Assembly: GCA_947179155.2 (NCBI GenBank)
Contig: OX359275.1
Coordinates: forward strand, 5,831,501-5,895,500
Length of the DNA: 64,000 bases
Source: Hedera helix
Lineage: Eukaryota > Streptophyta > Magnoliopsida > Apiales > Araliaceae
Direction: 5' to 3'
The notes beneath the pieces are model-generated. The model did no database searches. It was not told where the DNA came from and worked only from the letters and a program-made list of their open reading frames with translations. Position numbers and translations under genes: made by a program. This document shows, piece after piece, positions 10,770 through 22,787 of the stretch; position 1 is the stretch's first letter, and every line of letters begins with the position of its first letter.

Positions 10770-13737
10770 GGTATAATCTTGTTCTTGTTTTAAAACTTGA
10801 AGTTTATGTGATTAAATTCAAAAATATGTGAAGCCATGCAAGTATTCATGGTTAAAAGTGAAGGTTATGTGAGTTTTATGTGTTTTATGTTGAGATTTAA
10901 AGAAACCCTAGGCTTGAAAGTGGTGTTACAAATGTGGTGCACTATTCATGCATGAAATTAAGCTAGAAATCATGATTTAAGGCATGATCATGTGTTAAAT
11001 GTTGTTAGATTTGATGAAAACATAGTTAGAGAGGTTGAATATGTTTGATTCATGGAAGATTTCATGTTAGAAAGCATAAAAGTTGCATTAAAGGTTAAAA
11101 GGTATGATTTATGTAAAGAAATTGCAATATTAGGTTATACTTTGTGCATAGACAACGTAATAATCTGTAAAGTGTTTTGAAAGATGCGTATAGAAGTGAT
11201 ATGGGCTTACAAAGTGGTTAAATGTGTATGTGATAACCTATGTGAAGCATATAGTCCAAAGATTGAAGATTGGTTTAAGGATGGAAATAAGTAAAGTTGA
11301 CAAAGTGCTATTAATGTGTAATTTTGGTCATTTTGTGTAATTGGTGATCAAATAAGGCCAAAAAGCTAAGTTTGATATAAATACACGTGTTCAAGTTGAT
11401 TTGGAAGTTATTTGGTTCGTATGGCGACAATTGTGGATTTTAAATGTTTTAAAACGTTTGCCGACGTTCAAAACGAACCTTTTGGAAAAATAAGTTCATT
11501 TGAAAAGTTTTAAAGATTTTGAAGGCCCATACAAGTCAAATATGTGCTATATGTGGTAAATGATGAGTTAGAATCAAGTATTGCACAAAGGGGCTAAGAA
11601 TAGCTTATGTTTTGGAAATGAGAAAATTGTGAAAAGTTGATGAAAATGACGTCAAAGTGTGATTTTTGGCAATTTTGAGAAATTAAAGGTGAAATGGAGT
11701 CAAATGAGTAAGTTTTATGTTATTACATGTGTTTAGGTTGATTTGGTATTCAACGGAAGGAAATTTGAATGGAAATGAGTTTCGAACGATCGAAATCGAT
11801 CGTTTCGACTCGAAACGGATTTTTATGGACAAAACTCATCTCGTGCGAAGTTTTATGATTTTGAAAGTTTGGACATGTCATATATAAGTTATATGAACTA
11901 TGTCAAGTGTTGGAATGGAGTTTTAAAGCTTATGGCCAAAAATCACAAAGTTGGATTTCAAAGTTTAAAATTTTTCTAAGTTTGGAAATGTTATGAACAG
12001 GCCTCCTAGGGGCTAATGTATCTATGATTTCTAGTAGCCAAATGAGGCAAGTAATTTTTCTATAAAATACTATGGTATGAGGTCTACATGTGTACCAAAT
12101 TTGGTGTTAATTGGATGTATGGTTAAAGAATTAAAAATCAGCAAAGAATGAGAGAAAATCAAAATTTCAGATTTTGGAACCGTGGCCGGGGCCATGGTTT
12201 TGTAGGCAAAACCACGGCCGGGGACATGTTTGGCTGAGAGGTTTTGGCCGGGGCCGTGGATTTCTAGGCCAAAAGCCGGCCGGGGCCATGTGTAGCAGAC
12301 TTTAAAAAAATGATATTTTTTACCCAAAATGAAATGTTTTGATACTAAATGATAGAGATAAGTTATGTAAACCCTAGATTGATAAAAATAAACTATGTAA
12401 AGGGTGTTGTAGTATAATGAGATAATGAATATCATAATATAACATCCCTAAAGCCAAGCCAAAGCATGTTAAGGTTGTGAAAAAGGTCGGGAACGAGCTA
12501 GGATGTATTATTAACCTATGTAAGGTATAATACATCAAATGTAATATGATTAGAGATGAATGGTCGTGTAATTATGAATTAAGTTTGACAAGTCAAATGA
12601 GTTTATGATCCTATAATGATGAATATAGATTGTGTGTTTACAGATAGCGCTCGAAGTAGCAATCCAACGCAATGAAGGATAGAAAGGCCAAGCGAGGCAA
12701 TAAAGGTTAAGTATATAAAGGCGTACAGGTAAGTTTTTCAGACTCAAGTGTAATAGATATTCTATGTGAGCTACGTGATAACATATGAGTTAAGATGTGC
12801 CTATGTGCAACTATGTGGTTTAATCGCTAAATGGATTACGTGACATTAAGCATAACATGTTAAGGTAAAGAATACATGACGCATATTATGAACTGCAAGG
12901 ATGAAATGTGTTATCTGAATTACTTGCTGAGCTTTATGCTCATTCTTGCTATAAACTAATTTTTCAGGTAAAGTACAAGAAGGCCGGATGTTCCGGTTAA
13001 GCTAAGGTAAGGAAAGTGAATGCATGGATAAGCACGGGCAAAGTTGTTATATGTAAATGATATAAATGCAAGTGATGTAACAGTGTGGTCTTAAATGATA
13101 AACCTAGATTTGAAAAAGAAATGTATAATTTGTAAATTCATAGTAATGAATGTGCATGGATGTATTATCAGTTAGAAGATGTAAAGGTTATAGCTTGATG
13201 TATTTTGATGTTAGTCGGGTCTACATATACTAGAACTCACATGTATGGAAAATATGTATGGAGCAGGTTATGCATGATACAGGTATGAGGTAAGCAGGTT
13301 GATGTATGGATCAGTTATAAGTAGACAATGACATGTATGATATAGATGAATGTAAAAAGGTGTTTGTGAACAAGAACATGTGTATAGTCAAGGCCATGTA
13401 TGAATACTTCATGGCGAAATTTATTTAAAGAGTATGTTAAATCATGAATAAATATGATTATAGAAATTGTAATAGACTAGGTCACAATTAAATAATGGTT
13501 CTAATGAAGAGTTAGTAAACGTTGCGATCCTGAGACAGGTTTAAGGAATGTAAGTTAAATAAGTTTTAAGATAAAAAAAAAATATGGACCGAATTTATGG
13601 TCAACAGATTGGTTTCAAAAGTTAGAAGTTATGTTCAACGCACGAGATTCCAAGTTACTATGGTTTAAAGTTAATAATTATGTCATCCAGAATAGAATGG
13701 ATATAATTAAAGGAAGGTGGGATCTCGGGGCGTCACA

Positions 13738-15055
13738 AAGTCTGCTTCTTTTTTCATTTAATACCCTGCTAGATAAAGAAAAATAAGATTCCGAAGCTAT
13801 GGTATTAGCTTGGATAGTTAGTAAATCACGGGTCATCGTGACCAAAGTAGGAAATGGTCATTTATGTTTATTCTAGAAAGAGAGAATATTAAAATTTTTA
13901 AATTCTTCTTCGGTCATAAAACTTCTAAAATCGGTGCTACAATATAAATTAAGTTTGTTTAAACTACTTATGCGTGTTGAAGTTTTTGATTTTTTGGATA
14001 GTGTTTTTAATAAGTTGGCATATTTAGAAGATGAAGGGGTATGGGTTGGTGCACGTATAAATGTACAATATACAGATTCATACAATTTATAAAATTCAGT
14101 AAATATAGTATTAAATTTTAATTTAAGGTTATCAATATTACTATTACCTATATTTTCTATTATATCTTCCAAAATACTTTCTACACCTTCTAATTTTAAA
14201 ATTGGGTTTAATACAGTAGCACAAGTAATAACAGTAGGCATGTCTTCAAAGTATTTTTAAAATTTTTCTTCCATTAACAAAATAAGGCAGACCAAATATC
14301 ATTATTTTTAAATTCTTTACAAACAAATGATATTTCTAAACATGCATACAAAATATGATGAATTGTAGGATAATAAACAGCAAATAGTATTTTTGTGTGT
14401 TTTTTAAAAACTTTAAAAATCCTTAAAAGTTGACTAAGTAGATCCTAGTTTTCGTTTGTTAATTCATGAACCTTTAAAGTATTATAAAACTCCATAAATA
14501 TATTTTTACATTTGTAAACATCTCTAAGAAAATCATATGTACTATTCCACCTAGTGTTATTATCAAATTTTACTCTTTTTAATTTTTCTCCTCTTGCATG
14601 ACAAAAATATCTAAAATTTTAAAATTTTCTATTTGAACTATACACACACGTAATCATACCACGAATTTTAGATATAGTCCTTTTTAAATAATTGAATCCG
14701 AGTTGAGCAATTAAATTTATTATATGACAAATACATCTAACATGGAAAAATGCACCATTTACTACAGGTAACAAATTATTTTTTAACATGGTAATAACAC
14801 TAGTGTTATTGCTTGCATTATCTAAACTAATACTCATTATTTTATTTTTAATTTTAAAAGTACGAATAATCTCTATATTTTGAGCATATATTGTTTGACC
14901 AATATGAGGTAATTCAAAAAATTCACATCCTATAATTCTTTTTTGCATAGTCATTTCAGAATCTATCCAATGAGCAATCATACAAATATAGCTAACTCCA
15001 GGTTGATGATTAGCAGACCAAATATCACTACTTAAACTAATTTTACCGTCAGTAT
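13738..15055 (-). pseudogene. hAT transposase pseudogene, central and C-terminal part
   Basis: The minus strand from about 15055 reads through a segment with SDIWSANH, then MIAHWIDSEM and SLDNASNN, the conserved start and DNAS-type motif of the RNase H-like catalytic domain of plant zf-BED/hAT transposases. A region around 14980-14620 is open, the next about 380 bp is decayed, and 14241-13873 is open again. The hATC segment at about 13845-13738 reads TRDLLTIQANTIASESYFS followed by a conserved RVLNEKRSRL stretch. The frame then continues at 890 across an LTR insertion. The N-terminal BED finger is absent: upstream of 15055 the sequence changes to non-coding hAT-like DNA. Several stops make it non-functional. 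Confidence 0.75.
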
Positions 15056-15059
15056 ATTA

Positions 15060-15540
15060 ATTAAATGTATTTACAAGAAATCAATAATGAATAATTAAAA
15101 TTTTAAACTTGATTGATATATTAATTAAAAGTAATGTATTACAACTTACAAACTACAATAATAAATATGTAAAAAAAAATTAATTTATTGAAACAATAAT
15201 TTGATGAATAATTATAAGTTTGTAACTTTAAAGTATAACTTAAACAATAATCAAGAATGAGTCGGTTACAAATATTTGTTTTTAAAATTTTTAAAAATAT
15301 ATATTCAAATCTTCAAAAAATATTTGTCTTTGAATCTTCATAAAATATATCTTCAAATCAATAAAAATTATGAAAATAGCTCGCATATATCATTAAAAAA
15401 AATGTCCAATTTTAAATTTCGTACTCAATATTATACACGCATGTATACAAGAAAACCATATTTAAACAAACTTCAAATAATTTATCGAAAAGTTTGAATT
15501 TTAAAAACTCACCATATCAATTGTATCCTGCAGAATCAAA
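15060..15540 (+). mobile_element. Second hAT-related non-coding fragment
   Basis: This stretch repeats, in the same orientation, the AT-rich sequence found at about 560-760 ('atgaataattataag', 'gttacaaatatttg', repeated 'cttcaaat'). The same blocks occur inverted in the non-autonomous element at about 46990-47200. It therefore looks like the 3' non-coding part of another hAT copy joined to the truncated transposase. Confidence 0.5.
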
Positions 15541-15821
15541 ATTAGAGCTCGATTTATGGACAATTCTCTGTGTTACTTATCCCTTATCTAATGAATATTG
15601 TAATATCCCAGATATTTACAAGAATTGTAGATAAGATTTTTTTTTTAAATATTAAATAAATGTTATGGTTTAAAACCTAGAGTTGTAGAAGTGAGATGTG
15701 TAGAAAATGGGTAAATATTTTTTTTAACATAATTTATTTGTTAGAAATTAAATGTGAAAATATTTTAATGATGCATGTAGAGAATTCATTAAGAAAATAA
15801 ATTCAATTGAGAAGTGAAGGT

Positions 15822-15823
<2 letters not shown>

Positions 15824-15874
<51 letters not shown>
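15824..15874. repeat. (TA)n microsatellite, left of the hairpin
   Basis: A perfect TA run. It corresponds to the short TA tract at about 34850-34857 in the related LTR, so it has expanded around an insertion. Confidence 0.95.
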
Positions 15875-15877
<3 letters not shown>

Positions 15878-15894
15878 CCCTTCTCCAGCGAACC

Positions 15895-16041
15895 TTAAAA
15901 AGCGAACCAAAGACGAACCGTCGTCTTTGGTATCTATGGCGACGGCTCGACCCATCGCCATAGCCATGCACTCTATGACGACGAGTCGAACCGTCGCCAT
16001 AGATACCAAAGACGACGGTTCGTCTTTAGTTCGCTTTTTAA
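15895..16041. mobile_element. Foldback/MITE-like hairpin inserted in a TA tract
   Basis: Two 57-base arms (15895-15951 and 15985-16041) are inverted copies with only two mismatches seen, separated by a 33-base loop that contains further short complementary parts (catag/ctatg). TA microsatellites lie on both sides. The related LTRs at 34850 and 41438 lack the insert. This resembles MITEs that target TA repeats. No outer TIR or clear TSD can be defined because the flanks are TA repeats. Confidence 0.75.
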
Positions 16042-16062
16042 AATTCATTTTTGAAATTTTTT

Positions 16063-16064
<2 letters not shown>

Positions 16065-16093
<29 letters not shown>
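16065..16093. repeat. (TA)n microsatellite, right of the hairpin
   Basis: A TA run that resumes the LTR sequence ('cctaaagcgtgc') after the hairpin insertion. Confidence 0.9.
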
Positions 16094-16096
<3 letters not shown>

Positions 16097-18529
16097 AAAG
16101 CGTGCTTGCTAGCCAAATAAGAGGATGAGTAAGTTAATACTCAATTAAACTAATAAATTAATTAGTTTAAATATGAAGTAAGAAGAAAAGTCATGAAATA
16201 TAATTAATTAGGTTAATTATATTAGTTATGAGTTAAAGTTGTGAAAAATTTAGGGTGATTGTCTAGGATGACAATAATGTGAAATAATTAATTAAGTAAT
16301 TAACTTAATTATTAAGTTGTTGTATAGAGTCCATTAATAAATTTAAAACAAGTCGAATATTTTAATTGATGTAAGTCTTGTTGGTAATTATATAGAGGTC
16401 CAAATAAATTTAAGGATTTAGCCTCATGAAGAGTTCAAGTAATTTAATTAATACTAGTGGACTACCCCAAAAGGATTATAGATATTAGCCCAATATGAAA
16501 ATACTTGCATGAAGGTGGGTAATTAAATAATAAACCCAAATGTTATAGTCCAAGAGGTAATTAATATAAGTCTAATTAAATTATGTTGGCAAGTATTGTA
16601 TATAATGTGGTGGTAGTCCAATTAAATAAATTACCTAGCCCAAGTTATGGAAGATATGTGAGTTGTGTTGGGTAGCCCAAATAATTAAATAAGAGAGCCC
16701 AATGCAAAGTAACTATGTAGCCCAGCCCAAACATTTAAAAGTCAAATGATGGTCAAAGTGTTGAAAAAATATTTTCAAGTATTGTTGAGTGTAAACAATT
16801 AACTAATGTAAGGTTAATTGAATAATCCTAGTTGGTAAACAAGAGAGAGCATTAACCAAACATGGGTTAATTGTTAGGTGAATGAATGTAATGATGAGAA
16901 TTAACTATGAATGAGTTAATTGAGTAACCCTAGGTAGTAAATAAATTAAAGATTTAACTATGCATGAGTTAGTTGTAGGAAGAATATTATAAATACAATT
17001 ATGTATGTATATAATTTACCAAGGTAGAATTGGTAGGTAACCATGGGTTAGATGATGTAGAGAATTAACCACATTGTGGTTAATTATTGGGAGATGTATA
17101 AATATGTAAATGTCTATATAAGATGAGCTTTATCCAATGTTGGGGATTTAAATGACCAAGGTTAAGTGTAATATTTTAACCATATGTCTTATGAGAGTTA
17201 GAGAGTTAACCACATGTGGGTTAAGTATTGGTGATTGTTGCTTATTTTTCACTTCACCATTTATGTTGCTTGTAGTCAAGTTGATGGATGACATTTTAAA
17301 TGTCAAAAATGCAAGTATTGTGCATGTATAGGTGAATATGTATACATATATTGATGTACATACATATGGATGCTTATATAATGATATAAGACATAAAAAT
17401 AAAGCAAAATTGGTGAAAATTATTACTATTCCCGAATTTTGAGCGGGCCCCACATGAAAATGTTGAGTGTTGCTTCATATTACTTATTTTTCACTCCAAA
17501 AGTTGCTTACAAGCAACCTTGATGGAAATTGTTCACTTTAGTCATTCCAAGTTGTCATTCCATGCAATAGTAAGCATATTTAGGACCACTAATTGACTAG
17601 TGTTGATTGATTAAGAGCTTAATTGGGAGGGTCCTAGACTTCTATAAATAAGGAGGAGCAAGGACTTGTATAGGTTGTTGGTTCATTTGTTAGTTCTCTA
17701 AGTATTGTCGAGAGAGGTTTCTAGTGAGAAGGGATAGCACATTTGAGAGTTCATCCATGTTCTTCAAAGTGTTAGTGTATATTTGTAAGATGAAGGTTAA
17801 GTCATCAAGGAGGATAGCTATGTTCGGGTAGATCAAGAAGATCATGGAAGAGATCCAACCATTTTCAAGAAGAAGATTTTCTTTTAAAGGTTAAAAAGTT
17901 TTCTTAACCTAGATCTTATTATTTATGATGTTAAATGTTGAACTAGAAAGGTTATAAATGATGTATGATATGTATATGATGTATGTAAAGTCATAAAACA
18001 TGATGGTCTAGCAACTAATGCTTGTAGCATCATGTTTGAACTAATCGAACCAAGGATTTATGGAACTAGTTTTCATTCTGTCCTTGTGAGGATTTTAAAC
18101 TTAGATCCGTTTGGAATTTGGATTTTTGATATAAAGAGAAGTTGTAGAGGGGGAAATTTTTATGAGAATGGACTCAAGAATCACCTCAAAATGTTTTAAA
18201 ATGAAGAAGTTATGGCTATCGTAGCGACGGAGGGTCGTACAGCCAAAAAATTGGTTTTCTGAAAAAAGGGCCGAGTGCACCTGCGCTCGTGGTGGGAGCA
18301 GCTGCGCCCGAGCCCACTGCCTAGCAGTTTTTTTTAAGGTCCAGGTCGGGTCGAGTTTTCTTTGAAAATCTAAGTTGAAATATGTATAAAATAAATGTAT
18401 TTGTGTAATATCCATTATATGGAGTTTATTAGTAACTAATTGATAGCTAAATGTTTAAAATAAAGACTAAGGTTAACACAATTAAAAAGTTAACTATAGG
18501 TATTATTTGAAATAAAATATTATTAAGTG

Positions 18530-18740
18530 GTGAATAATATTAATATGTGATTAAAATGTCGTGAAATGATTAATAACATTTATAAATGATTTAGATATTA
18601 TTACATGGTTAATAATATTAGTAAGTAATTAAAATATTATTAAATGATTAATAATATTAATAAGTGATTAAAATATTATTAAATGATTAATAATATTAAT
18701 AAGGGATTAAAATATTATTAAATGGTTAATAATATTTGAA
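18530..18740. repeat. 39-bp AT-rich tandem units in the solo LTR
   Basis: About five units built around 'attaaatgattaataatatt'. This is the inverse of the array in the LARD LTRs, with fewer copies. Confidence 0.75.
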
Positions 18741-19894
18741 TGTAATTGTATATTATCAAAGGTAGATAATATTTTGAGATATTTGGTACATTATTAAATG
18801 TCCAAATCATTAAATTATGTAAAAGAAGAAAGTTTAATTGAATTAAATCAATATAAATAGTCAATTTGTGACTAATTTAGACAACTTATTAAAAGTGGGT
18901 TGTACGAAGAACGTGTAGTGAAGGCGTAAGTTGATTAAACGTACCCGACATGTCCGAACTATATTTTGGACTAGGATTTTTGTCTGGAACTTAAGGGTTC
19001 GTTTGTCGGACATCTTAAGAGTTAATAATTTAAAGTTAAGGTCTTAAGTTAAGACTAATTAATAGTCATTGTAACTAATGATTATATCAATTTTATATAT
19101 AAATTGTAAGTTGAACGAATGACGCAAATAAGAGTAAATAGTAGAAGCGAACCAGACAAGTTTTTCAGAACTTGCTCTTATGTGCATTTCTATGTAATCA
19201 TATGTTATTAGATTATTGATATGAGAATATATTGATGATATTTGTGTTATATGAAACGCATGAAGTATGATTATATGCGAAGTATGTACAGAATAAGAAG
19301 CATGACTTGATATATGCTAGATGTGTATTATATGCGATGCATAAGAAGTATGAAGCATTCATAAAATGAAAAACATGAAATGCATGATATAGGGATAAAA
19401 TGCAAAATATGTATAACATGTGGAGCATGTAATGTGTTATGTGTAGCTGTTAGACTTGTTGAGCTGTCGTGTTCACTCTTACTATAAAACCAATATTTAC
19501 AGATAGTGCAAGTTATTCAAAGTTTTCGATAAAGATCAAGGAACAGAAAATCATATTACTTTCACTATAGGTCTAAACGAATATTGTAGATATAAGTCCG
19601 AATTAGACAGGTAAAATGTTTGTGTAGAATAAATAATTGGTTGGTATGTAATATGAGTGTTAAATACTCAAATTGATTATAATAGAATGTCGTATCATGT
19701 ATGACATTGAGACATACTAGGAATTTGTAAAGATTGCGATTCTGGAATAGAAAGAGATGTTGTAAAATTATAAATAAATGATTATATATCAATGTTAATA
19801 TTGTTATAAGTTATGATTGATAAGAAAAATGTTGTACTCGTATTGAATCAGATCTGAGGTTCGAGAGACCCGAATTTGGGGTCGTCACAAATAT

Positions 19895-20624
19895 GATTGT
19901 GTCTCTCAACTGTAGAAAAATGGGGAACCAGTGAGAACCAAACAGTTCGATAAAGCGTTATTAGAGAGGAACATGAAAGAAGGTTATGGAGGAACGAACG
20001 GGAATAATAAGTTAATATTCATCCATTTACAAAAAAAAAATGTTATTTTTTTATTATTCTTTATAAACCAACAAACAAGTCCTTCAAAGCTCATTGGTAG
20101 TATTTAATTCGTATCAAATCAATGTAATAATTTTATAATATAATAAATATTATATTGATTTGACATATTTTTTTATTTGGTTCACTTATTATTAATACAT
20201 AACAAACATAATACGATTACATCAATTTAAATATTTTTCATTATATCAATCAATAAATGTATTAATTCATTACGCCAAACACAATATTTAACGTAATATA
20301 ATAATATTATATTACATGAAATTAGTAATTTCTTTTTATATTATTATTGAGTTTATGAAAAATAAAATAAAATTTATATTTAAGTTATTAAGTTATTATT
20401 AAATTAGTTTAATTATATTTATAAATTAAAGGGTATAATAGTGATTATAAAAGATGATTTTATATTATTTAGTTTTTCAATTATTTTCTTACAAAAAAAA
20501 ATTGATTAAAAAAATGGTGATTTTGTTTTAACATGTTAATAATAAGACTAAAATGATAAAAAAAATATGTTGTAATTGTTTTTATTGTTATGTTAATATT
20601 CCTTTTTAATTTTTTTTAAATAAT
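19895..20624. other. Intergenic, nothing recognised
   Basis: AT-rich DNA between the solo LTR and the MITE. No credible ORF, RNA gene or element end is visible. Confidence 0.6.
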
Positions 20625-20632
20625 ATTATGAG

Positions 20633-21008
20633 CAATGTTCTTAGAACCGGTTCGTTCAGCAAACCGAAAAAGGTACCGGGTGGATGGGTCATTGGTTCAA
20701 CCAGTGGTCGAACTGTTATTGAACTAGTGACGTCATAAATATATAAAAATATATATTATTAATAATTAATAAAATTTTAAAACATCTAATTTTTTGTAAG
20801 CTAAAATATAGTAAAATTATGTTATATTATTGGTAAAAATATTTTTGAAAAAAAAAACTTTTAAATGGTTCAACTGACTGGTTTTACCGGTTGAACTGGT
20901 GGTCAACCGGTTATTGACCAAATCTGGTTAACTGATCCAAATCGGACTGAAAAAGGAACCGGTTCAACCGGTCGGACCGCCGGTTCCGAACTAATTTTCA
21001 TAACATTG
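20633..21008. mobile_element. hAT-type MITE, 376 bp
   Basis: It starts CAATGTT and ends AACATTG, and the subterminal sequences carry inverted 'gaaccgg'/'ccggttc' words. It is flanked by a perfect 8-bp TSD, attatgag (20625-20632 and 21009-21016), the length made by hAT transposases. The interior has many 'aaccggtt'-like words and no coding capacity, so it is non-autonomous. Confidence 0.85.
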
Positions 21009-21399
21009 ATTATGAGTACAAATTATAAAAAAAATAAAAGCAAAACCTTATCATTAAATATAAGAATTAAAAAATTATTCATCTTCCATTTAATGGAACC
21101 TTCCACGATATACACAATTTTTTATATAAGTATTAAAAAATTATTCATCTTCCATTTGTCGTTCAAAGCCCCAATTTTCATAAAGCTTTCATCGGAAAAG
21201 GAAAAAAACCCCAAAGACATAAAAGAATGTTCTGCATCAGCCATGGCGTGGCATCTCCAACAACAAGAACCACCCCCTCCTCGTTTCTCTCTCCTCCCAA
21301 TCACTCGTACTGTTCCAATTCTCCTCTCTTCTGGGTCGGTTTAATTTTTTAGTTTAGCTGATTTTTTCTTGGGGATCCACCATTTTTTCTTGATTTAAT

Positions 21400-21456
21400 A
21401 TGTTTGGAGGAGATTTATGCTTTGCTGCTGAGATGCATCCTGATCAGCATAAAAAG
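21400..21456 (+). other. Possible first coding exon of an unidentified gene
   Basis: An ATG in the context 'tttaatatgtttgg' opens a 19-codon frame (MFGGDLCFAAEMHPDQHKK) that ends exactly at AAG followed by GTAACT, a good plant splice donor. About 200 bp upstream is C/T-rich, like a 5' leader, with a short upstream ORF at 21243-21344. I do not recognise the peptide. The nested retroelements start about 215 bp downstream, so an intact gene would need an intron of over 23 kb; a fragment is more likely. Confidence 0.25.
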
Positions 21457-21734
21457 GTAACTAAATCTCCCCCATTTCCACTATGTTGGTGTTGTGTGTT
21501 TGCTTGTGTGAGAGAGAGATGAAACAGGTTTATTTTCTTACTAGGGATGCTAGAAATATTTTTAATTTATTACAAATGGGGTCATCAAAAAGAAGTAATC
21601 TAGATTTCTATGTTTATTGAAGTCTTTTTTTTTTTTTGTACCAAATCAATTGTGGTATTTTGGGAGATTTATGTTAATTGATAGGTCATTAGTCTATATT
21701 GGTCTCAGCTTCTAAGCTACATGCTTATGTTTCA

Positions 21735-22149
21735 GGGCAACCAGGTCGGGCCTCAGGTCGGTTCAGGCTTCAGGCCGAACCGAGCCTGGCCAGGCCTCGG
21801 GCCTCAAGTCAGGTGGGCTTTTTGGCAAGCCAATCGAGGCCGGATCTCAGCCAAAAAATTGTGGCCTATTTGCAGCCTTCCAGATCGGCCTGACCTGGTC
21901 CAAGTCTTAACCAAGCTAGGCTTTGACCAGGTCGGACCTAGGCCAGCCTGCAGGATGCAGGCCATTTATATACCTTTAAGCAGGGCCGGTCCAGGCCTCA
22001 GGCCCCAGGCCAGACCGAATTTTTGAGAAGGTCGGTCCAGGCCGGATCGTTAAGATAAAAAGATAGTTTGCGAGTAGCCTATTAGGCCGGGCCGGTCCGG
22101 GCTTTGACCAGGGCCAGGTCGTGGGCGTCGGGCCGGATGTGCATGTCTA
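21735..22149 (+). mobile_element. GGCC-rich hAT fragment
   Basis: Dense GGCC/CAGGCC words end in TGTGCATGTCTA (22138-22149), the same right terminus as the element at 46147-47567. The next 8 bases are tgtatgcg. I could not find a matching TSD on the left, so the left boundary is approximate and the copy is probably truncated. It lies near the 3' end of the small LTR. Confidence 0.6.
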
Positions 22150-22195
22150 TGTATGCGCATGGGACGCACAAGCTCCCTAGTTCTCCCCCAATAAC

Positions 22196-22207
22196 TGGTA
22201 TCAAAGC
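22196..22207 (+). other. Primer-binding site of the TRIM-like element
   Basis: TGGTATCAAAGC differs by one base from the tRNA-iMet complement TGGTATCAGAGC and lies just after the LTR end 'ctcccccaata'. Confidence 0.6.
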
Positions 22208-22209
22208 TT

Positions 22210-22787
22210 TGAGAAGATGTTTAATTCTTAATAAAAGTTGACTCTTGATGGGGACAACCTATTCAAAAAACACACGATGGTAATGAATTCTCGGTGGTAA
22301 ATTATGGATGAATGGTTTATGCTTCCCTTAAGGTGCTCTCAATGGGTGATGTTGAATTCTCGATGGGTTTAGTCGAGAATTGGTTCCGAGATTGGTTATC
22401 CGAGAATTGGTGATCCACGATAGTTGAAGAGAAAATATTTAATTCTTGAAGGAAGTTGACTCTCAATGGAAAAATCGAGAGTGGTTAGCCAAGAATTGGT
22501 ATTACGGTAAGATCTTGAGCTGGTCAACCCCTTTAAAAGATATGTGATAGTCATTTAAAAATTAATTTCGGACAACCTCTTCAAAAGACATGCGATGGTG
22601 GTGAATTCTCAATGGTGAATTATCGATGAAGGGTTGATACTTCCCTAAAGGTACTCTTGATTGGTGATGGTGAATTCTCGATAGGTTTAGTCAAGATGGG
22701 TGATAATTGGTTCTCGATGAGCTTAATTATTGATGAAAGTTGACTCTCGGTGAGAAAATAAAAAATGGTTAGCGAAAATTTGGTATT
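22210..22787. repeat. About 318-bp imperfect tandem duplication in the TRIM-like internal region
   Basis: The block starting 'gacaacct' at 22253 recurs at 22571, with matching order of 'gaattctc', 'acttccct/gcttccct' and 'gtttagtc' words. The word 'gttgactct' occurs three times (about 22229, 22449, 22738). No ORF. Confidence 0.75.

Larger units (their letters stand above)
891..13737 (+). mobile_element. Solo LTR (about 4.2 kb) interrupted by a copia element
   Basis: The LTR starts TGTGACACC at 891 and ends GGGCGTCACA at 13737, the TG...CA ends and 'cgtcaca' terminus shared with other LTRs here. The flanks are aagtg (886-890) and aagtc (13738-13742), a 5-bp TSD with one mismatch. Removing the nested copia element and its TSD leaves about 4.2 kb. 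No internal region, PBS or PPT is present, so this is a solo LTR. It has no credible ORF. A GC-rich couplet with two 'ggccgggg' blocks lies at about 12180-12295. The insertion splits the hATC domain of the surrounding hAT transposase. Confidence 0.75.
15599..19889 (+). mobile_element. Solo LTR of the LARD family, 4.29 kb
   Basis: It begins TGTAATATCCCAGATATT and ends GGGGTCGTCACA. Both flanks are aatat (15594-15598 and 19890-19894), a perfect 5-bp TSD. It is a diverged plus-strand relative of the LTRs at 30741-35091 and 37337-41679: the inverse of those sequences aligns at both ends and at several internal points. There is no internal domain. Differences include an extra TA tract with a hairpin insertion (15824-16093), fewer 39-bp units (about 18530-18740), and different GC-rich words at 18240-18320. 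Confidence 0.85.

Noticed and set aside
12070..12435. 121-aa minus-strand ORF with GP-rich stretch
   Set aside because: It spans the GC couplet of a solo LTR and has no domain.
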